From Candidatus Rokuibacteriota bacterium (GTDB lineage Bacteria > Methylomirabilota > Methylomirabilia > Rokubacteriales > CSP1-6), in the NCBI GenBank assembly GCA_016179875.1, contig JACPCH010000028.1:1-34253 (forward strand): a stretch of DNA of 34,253 bases, written 5' to 3'. This document shows positions 1 through 7,276 of this stretch, one piece after another. Below the pieces are notes generated by a model. It saw nothing but the letters and a program-made list of their open reading frames with translations. It had not been told where the DNA came from and searched no databases. The stretch's first letter is position 1; the number at the start of each line of letters is the position of its first letter. A program made the translations under genes and the position numbers.

Positions 1-200
1 ATCGCGCCGGCGCCCGGCAGGTGCGAGTGCGCGTCGATCAGCGGCCCCGTGTACTCCGCCGACGCGAGCGCCGGCCACACCCCCGCCAGTGCCAGAGTAG
101 CAGCGCCGATCGCGCGCATGAAGAGGCGCCATCGGTGGTCGCGGCGGGGTGCGGGCGTGGCGAAAGCCCGGGAGCCCGCACCCTGTTCTGATGATCCCAT
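1..200 (-). CDS. Secreted amidohydrolase-type metal-dependent hydrolase, N-terminus only
   Basis: The gene runs off the left edge, so only its N-terminus is visible. From an ATG at 119 the product begins MRAIGAATLALAG and ends its signal-like stretch at PALASA, a classic 20-residue secretion signal. The mature part starts EYTGPLIDAHSHLPGAG. The D-A-H-S-H motif is the first metal-binding strand of the amidohydrolase superfamily, where the two His bind metal. An in-frame ATG at 200 would give a longer, Arg-rich leader. It has a GGAGG about 12 bases upstream, whereas the ATG at 119 has no Shine-Dalgarno, so the start is uncertain. It lies directly behind the CoA transferase gene on the same strand and overlaps its open frame. 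The substrate cannot be inferred from this fragment; the amidohydrolase assignment is fairly safe, the exact family is not. Confidence 0.6.
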   Translation of the reverse strand, partial: MGSSEQGAGSRAFATPAPRRDHRWRLFMRAIGAATLALAGVWPALASAEYTGPLIDAHSHLPGAGA

Positions 201-1411
201 CCCGCCTGAGGGCCTCCAGCTCGGCGGCGTCGAGGCCGAGCGCGCCGTAGACCTCGCCGTTGTGCTGGCCGAGCGCGGGACCGGGCCAGCGGATCGCGGC
301 CGGCGTGGCGGAAAGGCGCGGCGTCGGCGCCGTCATGCGGACGCTGCCGAGGGCGGGGTCGGGCACGTCGGCGAGGACGCCGCGCGCGAGCACGTGCGGG
401 TCCTTGGCGATGTCGGCGCTGTCGTAGACGGGGCTCGCGGTGAGGTCGGCCGTCTCGAAGAGCGTAGACGGGGCTCGCGGTGAGGTCGGCCGTCTCGAAG
501 AGCGCGAGCATCTCGTCGAGCGTGCGGGCGCCGATCGCGCGCGCGAGCGCCTCGTCCACGAGGTCGTTGTGGGCGACGCGCGCGTCGTTGGCCGCGAAGC
601 GCGGATCGTCGAGCATCGCGCCGAGCCCGAGGCCGGTGAACAGGGCCGTCGCCGAGGCCGGCGTGGAGGCGGAGAGCGCCACCCACTTGCCGTCGCGCGT
701 CCGGTAGGTGCCGCGCGGGCTCGCGTTGTCGGACTGGTTGCCGTGCCGCGTCTTCACCGTGCCGTCCAGCGCGTACTCCGCCGCCGCCGGCCCGAGCACG
801 GAGAGCAGCGGCTCGTACAGGGAGATGTCCACCGCCTGGCCGCGCCCCGAGACCTGGTCGCGGTGACGGAGGGCCGCGAGCACCGCGGCGGCGCCCGCGA
901 GCGCGGCGACCATGTCGGCCATCGGAAACGACGGCAGCGTCGGCGGCCGGTCGGCCGGGCCCGTCGCGGCCGCGAAGCCGCTCATCGCCTCGACCATCGT
1001 GCCGAAGCCCGGGCGGTCGCGGTAGGGACCGTCCTGGCCCCAGCCGGAGACGCGGGCAAACACGAGGCGGGGATTGTCGGCGGACAGCACGTTCCAGCCG
1101 AGCCCCCAGCGCTCGAACGTGCCGGGCACGAAGTTCTCGATGAGGACGTCGGCGTCGCTGATGAGCCGCCGCAGGAGGGCCTGCCCCCGCGGGTGGGCGA
1201 GGTTCAGCGTGATCGAGCGCTTGCCCCGCGCGTAGACCTTCCACCAGAGCTCGCCGCGCTCCCGGAGCCACGTCCGCAGCGGGTCGCCGCCGCGCGGGTT
1301 CTCGACCTTGACGACGTCGGCGCCGTGATCGGCGAGGAGGGTGGCGAGGACGCCGCCCGCGATGAGGCGGGAGCAGTCGATGACGCGCAGGCCGGCGAGG
1401 GCGCCGCTCAT
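189..1411 (-). pseudogene. CaiB/BaiF family CoA transferase, frameshifted by a 40-bp tandem duplication
   Basis: Class III CoA transferases (CaiB/BaiF/Frc) move CoA between carboxylic acids. From the ATG at 1411 the product has the family N-terminus (LRVIDCSRLIAGG, then ADHGADVVKVENPRGGDP), the ENFVPGTFERWGLG motif near residue 92 and the putative catalytic Asp in FPMADMVAAL near residue 166. After about residue 320 the frame fails, because 40 bases are repeated in tandem at 423-502. Removing one copy restores SPVYDSADIAKDPHVLARGV and a normal family C-terminus ending near LEALRRDGII (about position 189). In that restored frame I find no stop before the window edge, a second oddity; the 3' limit given is where family similarity seems to end. 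The start overlaps the stop of the small upstream gene (ATGA), so they are co-transcribed. Either the gene is broken or the duplication is an assembly artefact. Confidence 0.8.
423..502. repeat. Perfect 40-bp tandem direct duplication inside the CoA transferase gene
   Basis: Bases 423-462 and 463-502 are identical and adjacent, each beginning cgtagacggggctcgc. The unit length is not a multiple of 3, so the second copy shifts the reading frame of the gene on the minus strand. Confidence 0.97.
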
Positions 1412-1566
1412 GCGCCCGGCGCCTTCTTGAGGTGCCGGGCGAGGGCCTCCATGACGCGCACCAGCGCTTCCTTCTCGGTGCGGCCGGTCGCGGTCACGCC
1501 GTAGACGACGGCGGTCGCCACCCAGTCCTTGGCCTCGTCCTGGTAGACCTCGACCTCGAATTTCAC
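1408..1566 (-). CDS. Small HicB-like protein (52 aa)
   Basis: A 52-residue protein from a GTG at 1566: MKFEVEVYQDEAKDWVAT, then a Val-rich strand and a helix EKEALVRVMEALARHLKK. The strand-strand-strand-helix order, and a W after acidic residues in the second strand, resemble the short HicB-like/DUF1902-type fold, whose larger members are antitoxins. There is no HicA-like partner next to it, so a toxin-antitoxin role is not supported. It ends in a 4-base ATGA overlap with the CoA transferase start, which implies translational coupling. No clear Shine-Dalgarno precedes the GTG. The compact amphipathic pattern and the coupling make it likely to be a real gene; function unknown. Confidence 0.6.
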   Translation of the reverse strand: MKFEVEVYQDEAKDWVATAVVYGVTATGRTEKEALVRVMEALARHLKKAPGA

Positions 1567-1632
1567 GCGCGCTAGCTTACCGCAGATCGCCGACGCGCGG
1601 GGGAGCCCGGGGGTCCCCCCGCGTCCCCGTTT

Positions 1633-1786
1633 GCGTCGACCGTAGCCGGGCGCCGGGTGGGGCCAAGCGACCCGTTCGCGCCGTGCAGGACGGCGCAGCC
1701 GAGTGATGTGTGAGAGGGCACCGAGGCAGGCATCGAACAGGGCGCGTGGTCGCTGGTCTCACCCGGCGCCCGGCTACGGTCGGCGC
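1633..1786. repeat. Long inverted repeat (23-bp perfect arms, 100-bp centre) with internal hairpin
   Basis: Arms 1637-1659 and 1760-1782 are exact reverse complements (cgaccgtagccgggcgccgg... against ...ccggcgcccggctacggtcg). After one mismatch a further 3 bp pair, extending the element to 1633-1786. Inside the centre, 1678-1684 (gcgccgt) pairs with 1690-1696 (acggcgc) around a 5-base loop. It fills most of the 227-base gap between the GlcG-like and HicB-like genes, and no convincing ORF lies in it. It could be a MITE-like relic, a structured RNA or a transcription attenuator. I see no clear target-site duplication. Confidence 0.85.
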
Positions 1787-1793
1787 GTGCGGG

Positions 1794-2219
1794 CTAGTGG
1801 CTCTTGGGCACCCCCGGGTGTCCCGCCGCGTCGTCGGCGATCGCGTGGTCGTTGTCCGCGGGCACCGCCCCGCTCACGCCGACGGCGCCGACGACACGCC
1901 CGTTCTCGACGATCGGCACCGCGCCCTTGCCGAAGACGAGCCGGTAGTCGCCGAGCTGCGCGACGTTGCCGGCGAAGAGCAGGCGGCCCTTGTTGAAGCG
2001 CTCCTCGAGCTCGAGCGTGGTCGCGCGGAACGCCGCCGACGCGTTGGCCTTCGCCCGCGCGATCTCGGGCGTGATCCAGAGCGCGCCGTCCATCCGGTCG
2101 CAGGCGATCAGGTGTCCCGACTCGTCCACGACCGCGATCGCCACCTTGAAGCCGAGGGCCTGCGCCGTCGCGAAGCCCCGCTCGATGCACTCGTGCGCCT
2201 TCCGGAGCGTCAGCGCCAT
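1794..2219 (-). CDS. GlcG/HbpS (DUF336) family protein
   Basis: A 141-residue protein of the GlcG/HbpS family (PF03928), a small alpha-beta fold found beside glycolate, diol and aromatic degradation genes; some members bind haem or cobalamin. Visible family features are the N-terminal helix LTLRKAHECIERGFATAQ, the core VAIAVVDESGHLIACDRMDGA (residues about 26-46), the helix ARAKANASAAFR, and the C-terminal GAVPIVENGRVVGAVGVSGA glycine-rich segment, all in the usual order and at full length. Its start lies 10 bases after the stop of the diiron-oxidase-like gene, so the two form an operon. The exact substrate or ligand is unknown; family assignment is confident. Confidence 0.88.
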   Translation of the reverse strand: MALTLRKAHECIERGFATAQALGFKVAIAVVDESGHLIACDRMDGALWITPEIARAKANASAAFRATTLELEERFNKGRLLFAGNVAQLGDYRLVFGKGAVPIVENGRVVGAVGVSGAVPADNDHAIADDAAGHPGVPKSH

Positions 2220-2229
2220 GGTCTAGGCG

Positions 2230-2904
2230 CTACAGCTCCTCCTTGAGGACGTACGCCCGGTAGAGGCCGGTCATGTACTGCCAGCGCATCTCGGTCGCCT
2301 GGCGGACGGCCTCGACGGCCTCGGCCTGCCGCTCGGGCGCGGCGCAGTGCCGCTCGACGATCTGGTAGCCGCGCTCGCCGTGCACCTCGTCGGCCTCGAT
2401 GTGGATCGCGAAGAACGCGACCTCGTGGTCCGTGAAGCCGTAGTGCGTCGTGAGCGGCGGCAGGTTGCGCTTGTAGATACCCGGCACCTGCGATTCCAGA
2501 CCGACCAGCAGGCCGGCGGCGGCGACGTGGAACGGCCGGTGCGACATCTCGAAGCACCACGCCGTGAGCCCGCGCGTGGTGGGCAGCTGGGGCGTCGACT
2601 CGACCTGGGCCCGGCTCACGCCGCACGCCTCGGCGAACCGGATCAGGAGGTCGACGTGCTTCACGCCCGCCTCCTCCTCGATGATGTTCTCCAGCAGGAA
2701 GTCGCGGGCGTCGGCGTCGGGGCACTCGCCGTACACGGTCGCGCACCAGCGCGGGAACTGCGACACGTACTGGTAGTGCTGGGCCGCCCACGCGCCGAGC
2801 TGGGCGCGGGTCAGCTCGCCCTTGACCCACTTCTCGGTGAAGGGGTTGAGGCGGCTGTGCCGCGCGTTGACGGCGGCCTCGAGGCGCGTGCGAAATGGGC
2901 TCAT
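2230..2904 (-). CDS. Haem-oxygenase-like diiron oxidase (PqqC/TenA fold, HDO type)
   Basis: A 224-residue all-helical protein of the TenA/PqqC fold. PqqC itself is metal-free, but this protein shows the six-ligand pattern of haem-oxygenase-like diiron oxidases (UndA, CADD): E76-x6-H83 in EEEAGVKH, E137 in GLESQVPG, and H168-x3-D172-x2-H175 in HIEADEVH. The spacing E137 to H168 and the HxxxDxxH motif match that class as I know it. Such enzymes use O2 to oxidise, decarboxylate or fragment small substrates; CADD-type members make para-aminobenzoate. It is the first gene of a minus-strand operon (GlcG-like next) and diverges from a gentisate-dioxygenase-like gene 71 bases away, suggesting shared regulation in a catabolic context. 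A good ribosome site (GGGAGG) precedes ATG 2904. Substrate unknown. Confidence 0.82.
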   Translation of the reverse strand: MSPFRTRLEAAVNARHSRLNPFTEKWVKGELTRAQLGAWAAQHYQYVSQFPRWCATVYGECPDADARDFLLENIIEEEAGVKHVDLLIRFAEACGVSRAQVESTPQLPTTRGLTAWCFEMSHRPFHVAAAGLLVGLESQVPGIYKRNLPPLTTHYGFTDHEVAFFAIHIEADEVHGERGYQIVERHCAAPERQAEAVEAVRQATEMRWQYMTGLYRAYVLKEEL

Positions 2905-2907
2905 GGG

Positions 2908-2975
2908 GGGACCTCCCTCGGCGCCCGGGAGTCTAGCACGGGTGGTATCATCGGGGCACCCCGCGGGGAGGTCCC
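2908..2975. promoter_or_regulatory. Divergent intergenic region with mirrored ribosome-binding sites
   Basis: Only 71 bases separate the two divergent start codons (2904 and 2976). The two Shine-Dalgarno leaders are 10-bp inverted copies of each other (gggacctccc at 2908-2917 and gggaggtccc at 2966-2975). A TATCAT -10-like hexamer lies at 2945-2950 for the rightward gene, but I see no matching -35. Both promoters must lie here. Confidence 0.5.
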
Positions 2976-4025
2976 ATGACGACGACGCTCACCACGCGCG
3001 ACGAGAGCCTGCCGGCGCCCTATTCGGAGGCCCTGGACGCGCTGTCGGTCGGCCCGCTCTGGACGGCGCTCCACCAGCTCCTGCCCAACGAGCGCGTGAC
3101 GGCGGCGCGCCCGCACCGCTGGCGCTGGCGGGAGGTCCGGCCGCAGCTGCTCGAGGCCGCGCGCCTGGTGCCGATCGAGCAGGCCGAGCGGCGCGTGCTG
3201 GTGCTCCGGAACCCCGGGCTCGGGGGGGCCTACGCGGTCACCGCGACGCTCTTCGCGGGGCTCCAGATCATCCTGCCGGGCGAGGCGGCGCCGAGCCATC
3301 ACCACACCCCCGCGGCCCTTCGCCTCGTCGTCGAGGGCCGCGGCGCCTACACGACGGTGGACGGCGTCAAGTGCGTGATGGAGCCCGGCGACCTCATCAT
3401 CACGCCGCCGATGCGCTGGCACGATCACGGCCACGAGGGACGCGAGCCCGTCGTGTGGCTCGACGGCCTCGACATTCCGCTCGTGCGCAGCTTCGACGCG
3501 AGCTGGGCCTCGCGGATGCGCGCGGCCCGGCCGCCCGGCACCGGCACCGATTCCTCCCAGGACGAGTTCACGGCCGCCGGCCTGGTGCCGCGCCGGTCGC
3601 GCTACGAGGACACCGGCTATCCGCAGGTGCGCTGGCCCTGGAGCACCGTGCGCCGGGCGCTCGCGAGCATGGCGGCGGCGGCGCCGGCGGACCAGCCGGT
3701 GGGCCTCTGCTACGTCAATCCGAAGACGGGCGCGCCACCGCTCGCGACGATGGGCTGCGAGTGCCAGTGGCTCCGGCCCGGCGAGACGGCGCGGATTCCG
3801 CGACGCACTTCGAGCGCCGTGTATCAGGTGATCGAGGGGCGCGGCGAGAGCCGCGTCGGCGACGCGACCTTCGCCTGGGAGCCGGGCGACACGCTCGTGG
3901 CGCCGCCCTGGCACGCCGTGGAGCACGTGAACCTGGCGCCCGCGGCGCCGGCCTGCCTCTTCCAGTTCAACGACGAGCCCGCGGTCCGGGCGCTCGGGCT
4001 CTGGCGCGAGGAGCCCCCGGCCTAG
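2976..4025 (+). CDS. Gentisate/salicylate 1,2-dioxygenase-like bicupin
   Basis: A 349-residue two-domain cupin. Gentisate and salicylate 1,2-dioxygenases cleave the aromatic ring between C1 and C2 with Fe(II), feeding the maleylpyruvate route. The N-terminal cupin has PSHHHTPAALRLVVEGRGAY with putative iron ligands H108 and H110 and a third, H149, in PPMRWHDHGH; the 39-residue spacing between the last two equals that in characterised family members. WLDGLDIPLV and a second cupin with RRTSSAVYQVIEGRGESR and PPWHAVEHVN follow, as in the family. The start is fixed by GGGGAGGTCCC directly before ATG. The gene is convergent with a GGDEF gene and the two stops share one CTAG (4022-4025). Substrate preference cannot be read from sequence; no maleylpyruvate isomerase or hydrolase is in the window. 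Confidence 0.88.
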   Translation: MTTTLTTRDESLPAPYSEALDALSVGPLWTALHQLLPNERVTAARPHRWRWREVRPQLLEAARLVPIEQAERRVLVLRNPGLGGAYAVTATLFAGLQIILPGEAAPSHHHTPAALRLVVEGRGAYTTVDGVKCVMEPGDLIITPPMRWHDHGHEGREPVVWLDGLDIPLVRSFDASWASRMRAARPPGTGTDSSQDEFTAAGLVPRRSRYEDTGYPQVRWPWSTVRRALASMAAAAPADQPVGLCYVNPKTGAPPLATMGCECQWLRPGETARIPRRTSSAVYQVIEGRGESRVGDATFAWEPGDTLVAPPWHAVEHVNLAPAAPACLFQFNDEPAVRALGLWREEPPA

Positions 4026-5080
4026 AGCGTCGCGATGCGGTTCCGCCCGGCGAGCTTCGCCTCGTTCAGCGCCCGATCGGCCGCCGCGATCAGATCCTCG
4101 GCGGCGGCGGCGTCCGCGGGCAGGGAGGCCACGCCGAAGCTGGCGGTGACGGGGCCGTGGCCGAACGCGTGGGCCTCGATGGCGCCCCGGATGCGCTGCG
4201 CGTAGGCCACGGCGCCGGCCTTCGGGGTGTTGGCCAGGATCGCGCAGAAGTCGTCGCCCTCGCGGCGCGCGATGATCGTGAAGCTCCGCGAGTGCTTCAG
4301 GAGGACCCGCGCCGTCTCCTTCAGGGTGTCGTCGCCCGCCGCCCGGCCCTCGGCCTCGTTGAGCTTCTTGAAGTGGTCGAGGTCGATGAACACGAGGGAG
4401 AGCGGGTGGCCGAACCGCGCGCTCCGCTTGGCCTCTTCGTCGATGCGCAGCGCGAAGTAGCGGCGGTTGTAGAGATCGGTGAGGCCGTCCTTGAACGACC
4501 GGTCCTCCAGGCGGGCGTTGCGGATCGCGACGGCGGCCTGGGAGGCGAGGGCGCGCACGAGCTTCTCGTAATCCGGGTCGAACGGGACGATGACGTGGTT
4601 CTCGTCGAGCGAGTTGATCAGCTCGAGCACCCCGATGATGTTCCCGCCGAGGTCCTGCAGCGGCACCACGAAGACCGACCGCGTCCCGTAGTCGAGCGTC
4701 TCGTCCACCCGCCGGTTGAGCGTGGCGGTCGCCTCGACGCCGATGGCGTAGGCGTCGGTGACGTTGATGATCTCGCCGGTCAGCGCGACGTGGCCGGCCA
4801 GGCTCGGCTCGCTGAGCGGCAGCGGCTCCGCCTGCAGGCGCCGCTGCACCTCCCGCTTGCCGAACTTGCCCTCCAGGGGGTCGTTCTGGACGACCGCGTA
4901 GCGGAGGTGGTCACCCTCACGGAGGAAGAGGGTGCCGGCCTCGGCGCGCGTGAAGCGCCGGGCGTTCTCGAGAATGCGATCGAGCAGGGCGTAGAGATCC
5001 CGCTCGCTCGTGAGCGCGATCCCGATCTCCAGCAGCTCTTCCAGCAGGTGCGTGCGGTCGAAGGTCATCTCCACGCTCAT
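4022..5080 (-). CDS. GAF-GGDEF protein 3, degenerate cyclase site
   Basis: The third of three tandem paralogues, 352 residues. An N-terminal GAF sensor domain (about 22-190, ending ALASQAAVAIRNARLED) is followed by a GGDEF domain. Diguanylate cyclases make cyclic-di-GMP from two GTP. Here the signature is EGDDF (274-278, in RREGDDF) instead of GGDEF. The metal/substrate region reads DLDHFKKLNEAEGRAAGD where its siblings have DLDHFKEVNDRFGHRAGD, so the N-D and G-H pairs are changed as well. This copy is therefore probably catalytically weak or dead and may act as a GTP sensor or a dimer partner of its siblings (inference). Its ATG overlaps the stop of the middle paralogue (ATGA), so it is translationally coupled. 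Confidence 0.9.
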   Translation of the reverse strand: MSVEMTFDRTHLLEELLEIGIALTSERDLYALLDRILENARRFTRAEAGTLFLREGDHLRYAVVQNDPLEGKFGKREVQRRLQAEPLPLSEPSLAGHVALTGEIINVTDAYAIGVEATATLNRRVDETLDYGTRSVFVVPLQDLGGNIIGVLELINSLDENHVIVPFDPDYEKLVRALASQAAVAIRNARLEDRSFKDGLTDLYNRRYFALRIDEEAKRSARFGHPLSLVFIDLDHFKKLNEAEGRAAGDDTLKETARVLLKHSRSFTIIARREGDDFCAILANTPKAGAVAYAQRIRGAIEAHAFGHGPVTASFGVASLPADAAAAEDLIAAADRALNEAKLAGRNRIATL

Positions 5081-6141
5081 GGGCCCGCAACCTGGTTCCG
5101 GCCCAGCCGCTTGGCATCGTACAGTGCCTTGTCGGCGGCCACAATGAGGTCGTCCGCGGTCGCCGCGTCCTCGGGGGAGGAGGCCACCCCCAGGCTCACG
5201 GTGCCCCGGCCGTGCATGAACGAGTGCTGCTCGATCACGGCGCGGATGCGCTCGGCGTAGACGAGCGCTCCGGGCCTCGCCGTGTTGACCAGGATGATCG
5301 CGAACTCGTCGCCCCCGTAGCGGGTGACGATGCTGAAGCTCCGCGAGTGCTTGAGCAGCAGGTGCGCGACGCCGCGGAGGGCCTCGTCGCCCGCGCGGTG
5401 CCCGAAGCGATCGTTGACCTCCTTGAAGTGGTCGAGGTCCAGGAGCGCCAGCGAGAGCGGTTCGTCGAAGCGGGTGTGGCGCTTGAACTCCTCCTCCATG
5501 CGGACCATGAAGTAGCGGCGGTTGTAGACGTCGGTGAGGGCGTCCTTGAAGGAGAGGTCCTCGAGGCGGGCGTTGCGGATGGCGACGGCGGCCTGGGAGG
5601 CGAGCGAGCGCACGAGGCTCTCGTACTGGGCGTCGAACGGCACCATCATTCCCGCGCGGTCGAGCGCGTTGATCAGCTCGAGGACGCCGAGGACGTTGCC
5701 GGCCGGATCCTGTAGCGGCACCACCAGCACCGACTGGGTGCGGTAGTCGAGGCGCGCGTCCACGCGGGCGTCGAAGCTGTACGGGCGGTCCGGCGGGATG
5801 GCGTAGGTGTCGTGCAGGTTCAGGATGTCGCCCGTCAGCGCGACGTGGCCGGCCAGGGAGAGCTCGCGCAGGTGGAGCGGCTGCTCCTGGAGCTGGCTCC
5901 GCATCTCCTCCTCGCCGAGCTTCCGGGCCAGGGGGTCGTTCTGCACCACGGCGAAGCGGAGCTGGTCGCCTTCGCGCAGGAACAGGGTGCCGGCCTCGGC
6001 GCGCGTGAAACGGCGGGCCTCGGTCAGGATGCGCTCGAGCAGGGTCCCGAGGTTCCGCTCGCTCGTCAGGGTGATCCCGATCTGGACCAGGTCCCTGAAC
6101 GCCTGGGTCAGGTTGAGAGACGGAGGCTCCGGCTGGCGCAG
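5077..6141 (-). CDS. GAF-GGDEF diguanylate cyclase 2, apparent CTG start
   Basis: The middle paralogue, about 354 residues, with a GAF domain followed by an intact GGDEF domain (RYGGDEF near 274-280; DALTDVYNRRYF; LLDLDHFKEVNDRFGHRAGD). It is a likely diguanylate cyclase. The RxxD inhibitory site five residues before GGDEF reads RSFS, so product inhibition is probably absent. The frame is open through the whole GAF domain, yet there is no ATG, GTG or TTG upstream of an internal GTG at 5949, and starting there would delete half of the GAF domain. A CTG at 6141, 5 bases after a strong GAGGAGG (6147-6153), gives the same length and N-terminus as both siblings, so I take it as the start. It lies 31 bases downstream of paralogue 1 and overlaps paralogue 3 by ATGA. 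Confidence 0.85.
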   Translation of the reverse strand: MRQPEPPSLNLTQAFRDLVQIGITLTSERNLGTLLERILTEARRFTRAEAGTLFLREGDQLRFAVVQNDPLARKLGEEEMRSQLQEQPLHLRELSLAGHVALTGDILNLHDTYAIPPDRPYSFDARVDARLDYRTQSVLVVPLQDPAGNVLGVLELINALDRAGMMVPFDAQYESLVRSLASQAAVAIRNARLEDLSFKDALTDVYNRRYFMVRMEEEFKRHTRFDEPLSLALLDLDHFKEVNDRFGHRAGDEALRGVAHLLLKHSRSFSIVTRYGGDEFAIILVNTARPGALVYAERIRAVIEQHSFMHGRGTVSLGVASSPEDAATADDLIVAADKALYDAKRLGRNQVAGP

Positions 6142-6172
6142 AGTATCCTCCTCGACGCTCGGGCGTGCGGCC

Positions 6173-7228
6173 CTACTGAAGGACCGCGACCCGGTTCCGG
6201 CCGAGGCGTTTGGCCTCGTACATCGCCTTGTCGGCGGCGACCACCAGGTCCTCGCCGGTCCCGACGTCCTCGGGCAGACTGGCCACGCCGAGGCTGATGG
6301 TCACGGTGCCGTGCGCGAACTCGTGGCGCGCGACGACCTCGCGGATCCTCTGGGCGTACGTGACGGCGCCGCTCTTGGGCGTGTTCACCAGGAGCACGGC
6401 GAACTCGTCGCCGCCGAACCGCGTGACCACCGTAAAGTTCCGGGAGTGCTTGAGCAGGAGATGCGCCACCTCGCGCAGCGCCTCGTCGCCGGCGCGATGC
6501 CCGAAGCGGTCGTTGACCTCCTTGAAGTGGTCGAGGTCGATGAGGACGAGCGAGACCGGCTCGTTGAAGCGCGCGTGCCGGCGCGCCTCCTCCTCGATGC
6601 GGACCATGAAGTAGCGGCGGTTGTAGACGTCGGTGAGGGCGTCCTTGAAGGAGAGATCCTCGAGGCGGGCGTTGCGGATGGCGACGGCGGCCTGGGAGGC
6701 GAGCGAGCGCACGAGGTTCGCGTACTCGGCGTCGAAGCAGACGACCCGCTCCGCGTCGTCGAGCGCGTTGATCAGCTCGAGGACGCCGAAGATGTTCCCG
6801 GACGGGTCCTGGAGCGGGGCGATCAGGGCCGAGCGCGTCGTGTAGTCGCACCGGGTGTCGAAGAGCGGGTTGAAGCTGTACGGGCGGTCCGCCGGGATCC
6901 GGTAGGTGTCCTCGATGTTCACGACCTCGCCGGTCAGCGCGACGTAGCCCGCCAGCGAGAGCTCGCTGAGCTTGAGCGGCTCGGCCTGGAGCCGCCGCCG
7001 CATCTCCGGCTCGCCGAGCTCGCGCGTCAGACGCTCGTTCTGCACGACGGCGAAGCGGAGCGTGTCGTCCTCGCGCAGGAAGAGGGTGCCGGCCTCCGCC
7101 CGCGTGAAGCGGCGGGCCTCGGTCAGGATGCGCTCGAGCAGGGTCTCGAGATCGCGCTCGCTCGTGAGCGCGATGCCGATCTGCACCAGCTCCCTGAACG
7201 CCTCCGTCAGGTTGATCGGGAAAGACAT
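6173..7228 (-). CDS. GAF-GGDEF diguanylate cyclase 1, first gene of the operon
   Basis: A 351-residue cytosolic sensor-cyclase. The GAF domain spans about 22-188 and the GGDEF domain about 195-351, with intact RFGGDEF (272-276) and metal-site motif LIDLDHFKEVND. The RxxD inhibitory site reads RNFT, as in its siblings, so it is noncanonical. I chose the ATG at 7228 (MSFPINLTEAF), although the frame is open to 7297. A GGTGGAG ribosome site precedes 7228, the length then equals both paralogues, and the sigma-54 promoter at 7261-7276 lies just upstream, which would exclude the longer start. This gene leads a three-gene operon of diverged duplicates. The GAF ligand is unknown. Confidence 0.92.
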   Translation of the reverse strand: MSFPINLTEAFRELVQIGIALTSERDLETLLERILTEARRFTRAEAGTLFLREDDTLRFAVVQNERLTRELGEPEMRRRLQAEPLKLSELSLAGYVALTGEVVNIEDTYRIPADRPYSFNPLFDTRCDYTTRSALIAPLQDPSGNIFGVLELINALDDAERVVCFDAEYANLVRSLASQAAVAIRNARLEDLSFKDALTDVYNRRYFMVRIEEEARRHARFNEPVSLVLIDLDHFKEVNDRFGHRAGDEALREVAHLLLKHSRNFTVVTRFGGDEFAVLLVNTPKSGAVTYAQRIREVVARHEFAHGTVTISLGVASLPEDVGTGEDLVVAADKAMYEAKRLGRNRVAVLQ

Positions 7229-7260
7229 AGACTCCACCGCTGGCATAAACGGCCTTACGC

Positions 7261-7276
7261 AGCAATCCGGGTGCCA
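7261..7276 (-). promoter_or_regulatory. Sigma-54 (-24/-12) promoter of the GAF-GGDEF operon
   Basis: On the minus strand the sequence is TGGCACCCGGATTGCT. This matches the RpoN consensus TGGCAC-N5-TTGCW, with GG and GC exactly 10 bases apart. The predicted transcript start is near 7250, leaving a leader of about 22 bases that contains the ribosome site before ATG 7228. Very good match in the right place. Confidence 0.72.

Noticed and set aside
2822-5260. Very long open frame on the plus strand (about 810 codons) over several genes
   Set aside because: It is Arg/Ala/Gly-rich, matches no family and lies across genes with clear motifs. Long spurious frames like this and others (for example antisense to 11522-14692) are expected at this GC content.
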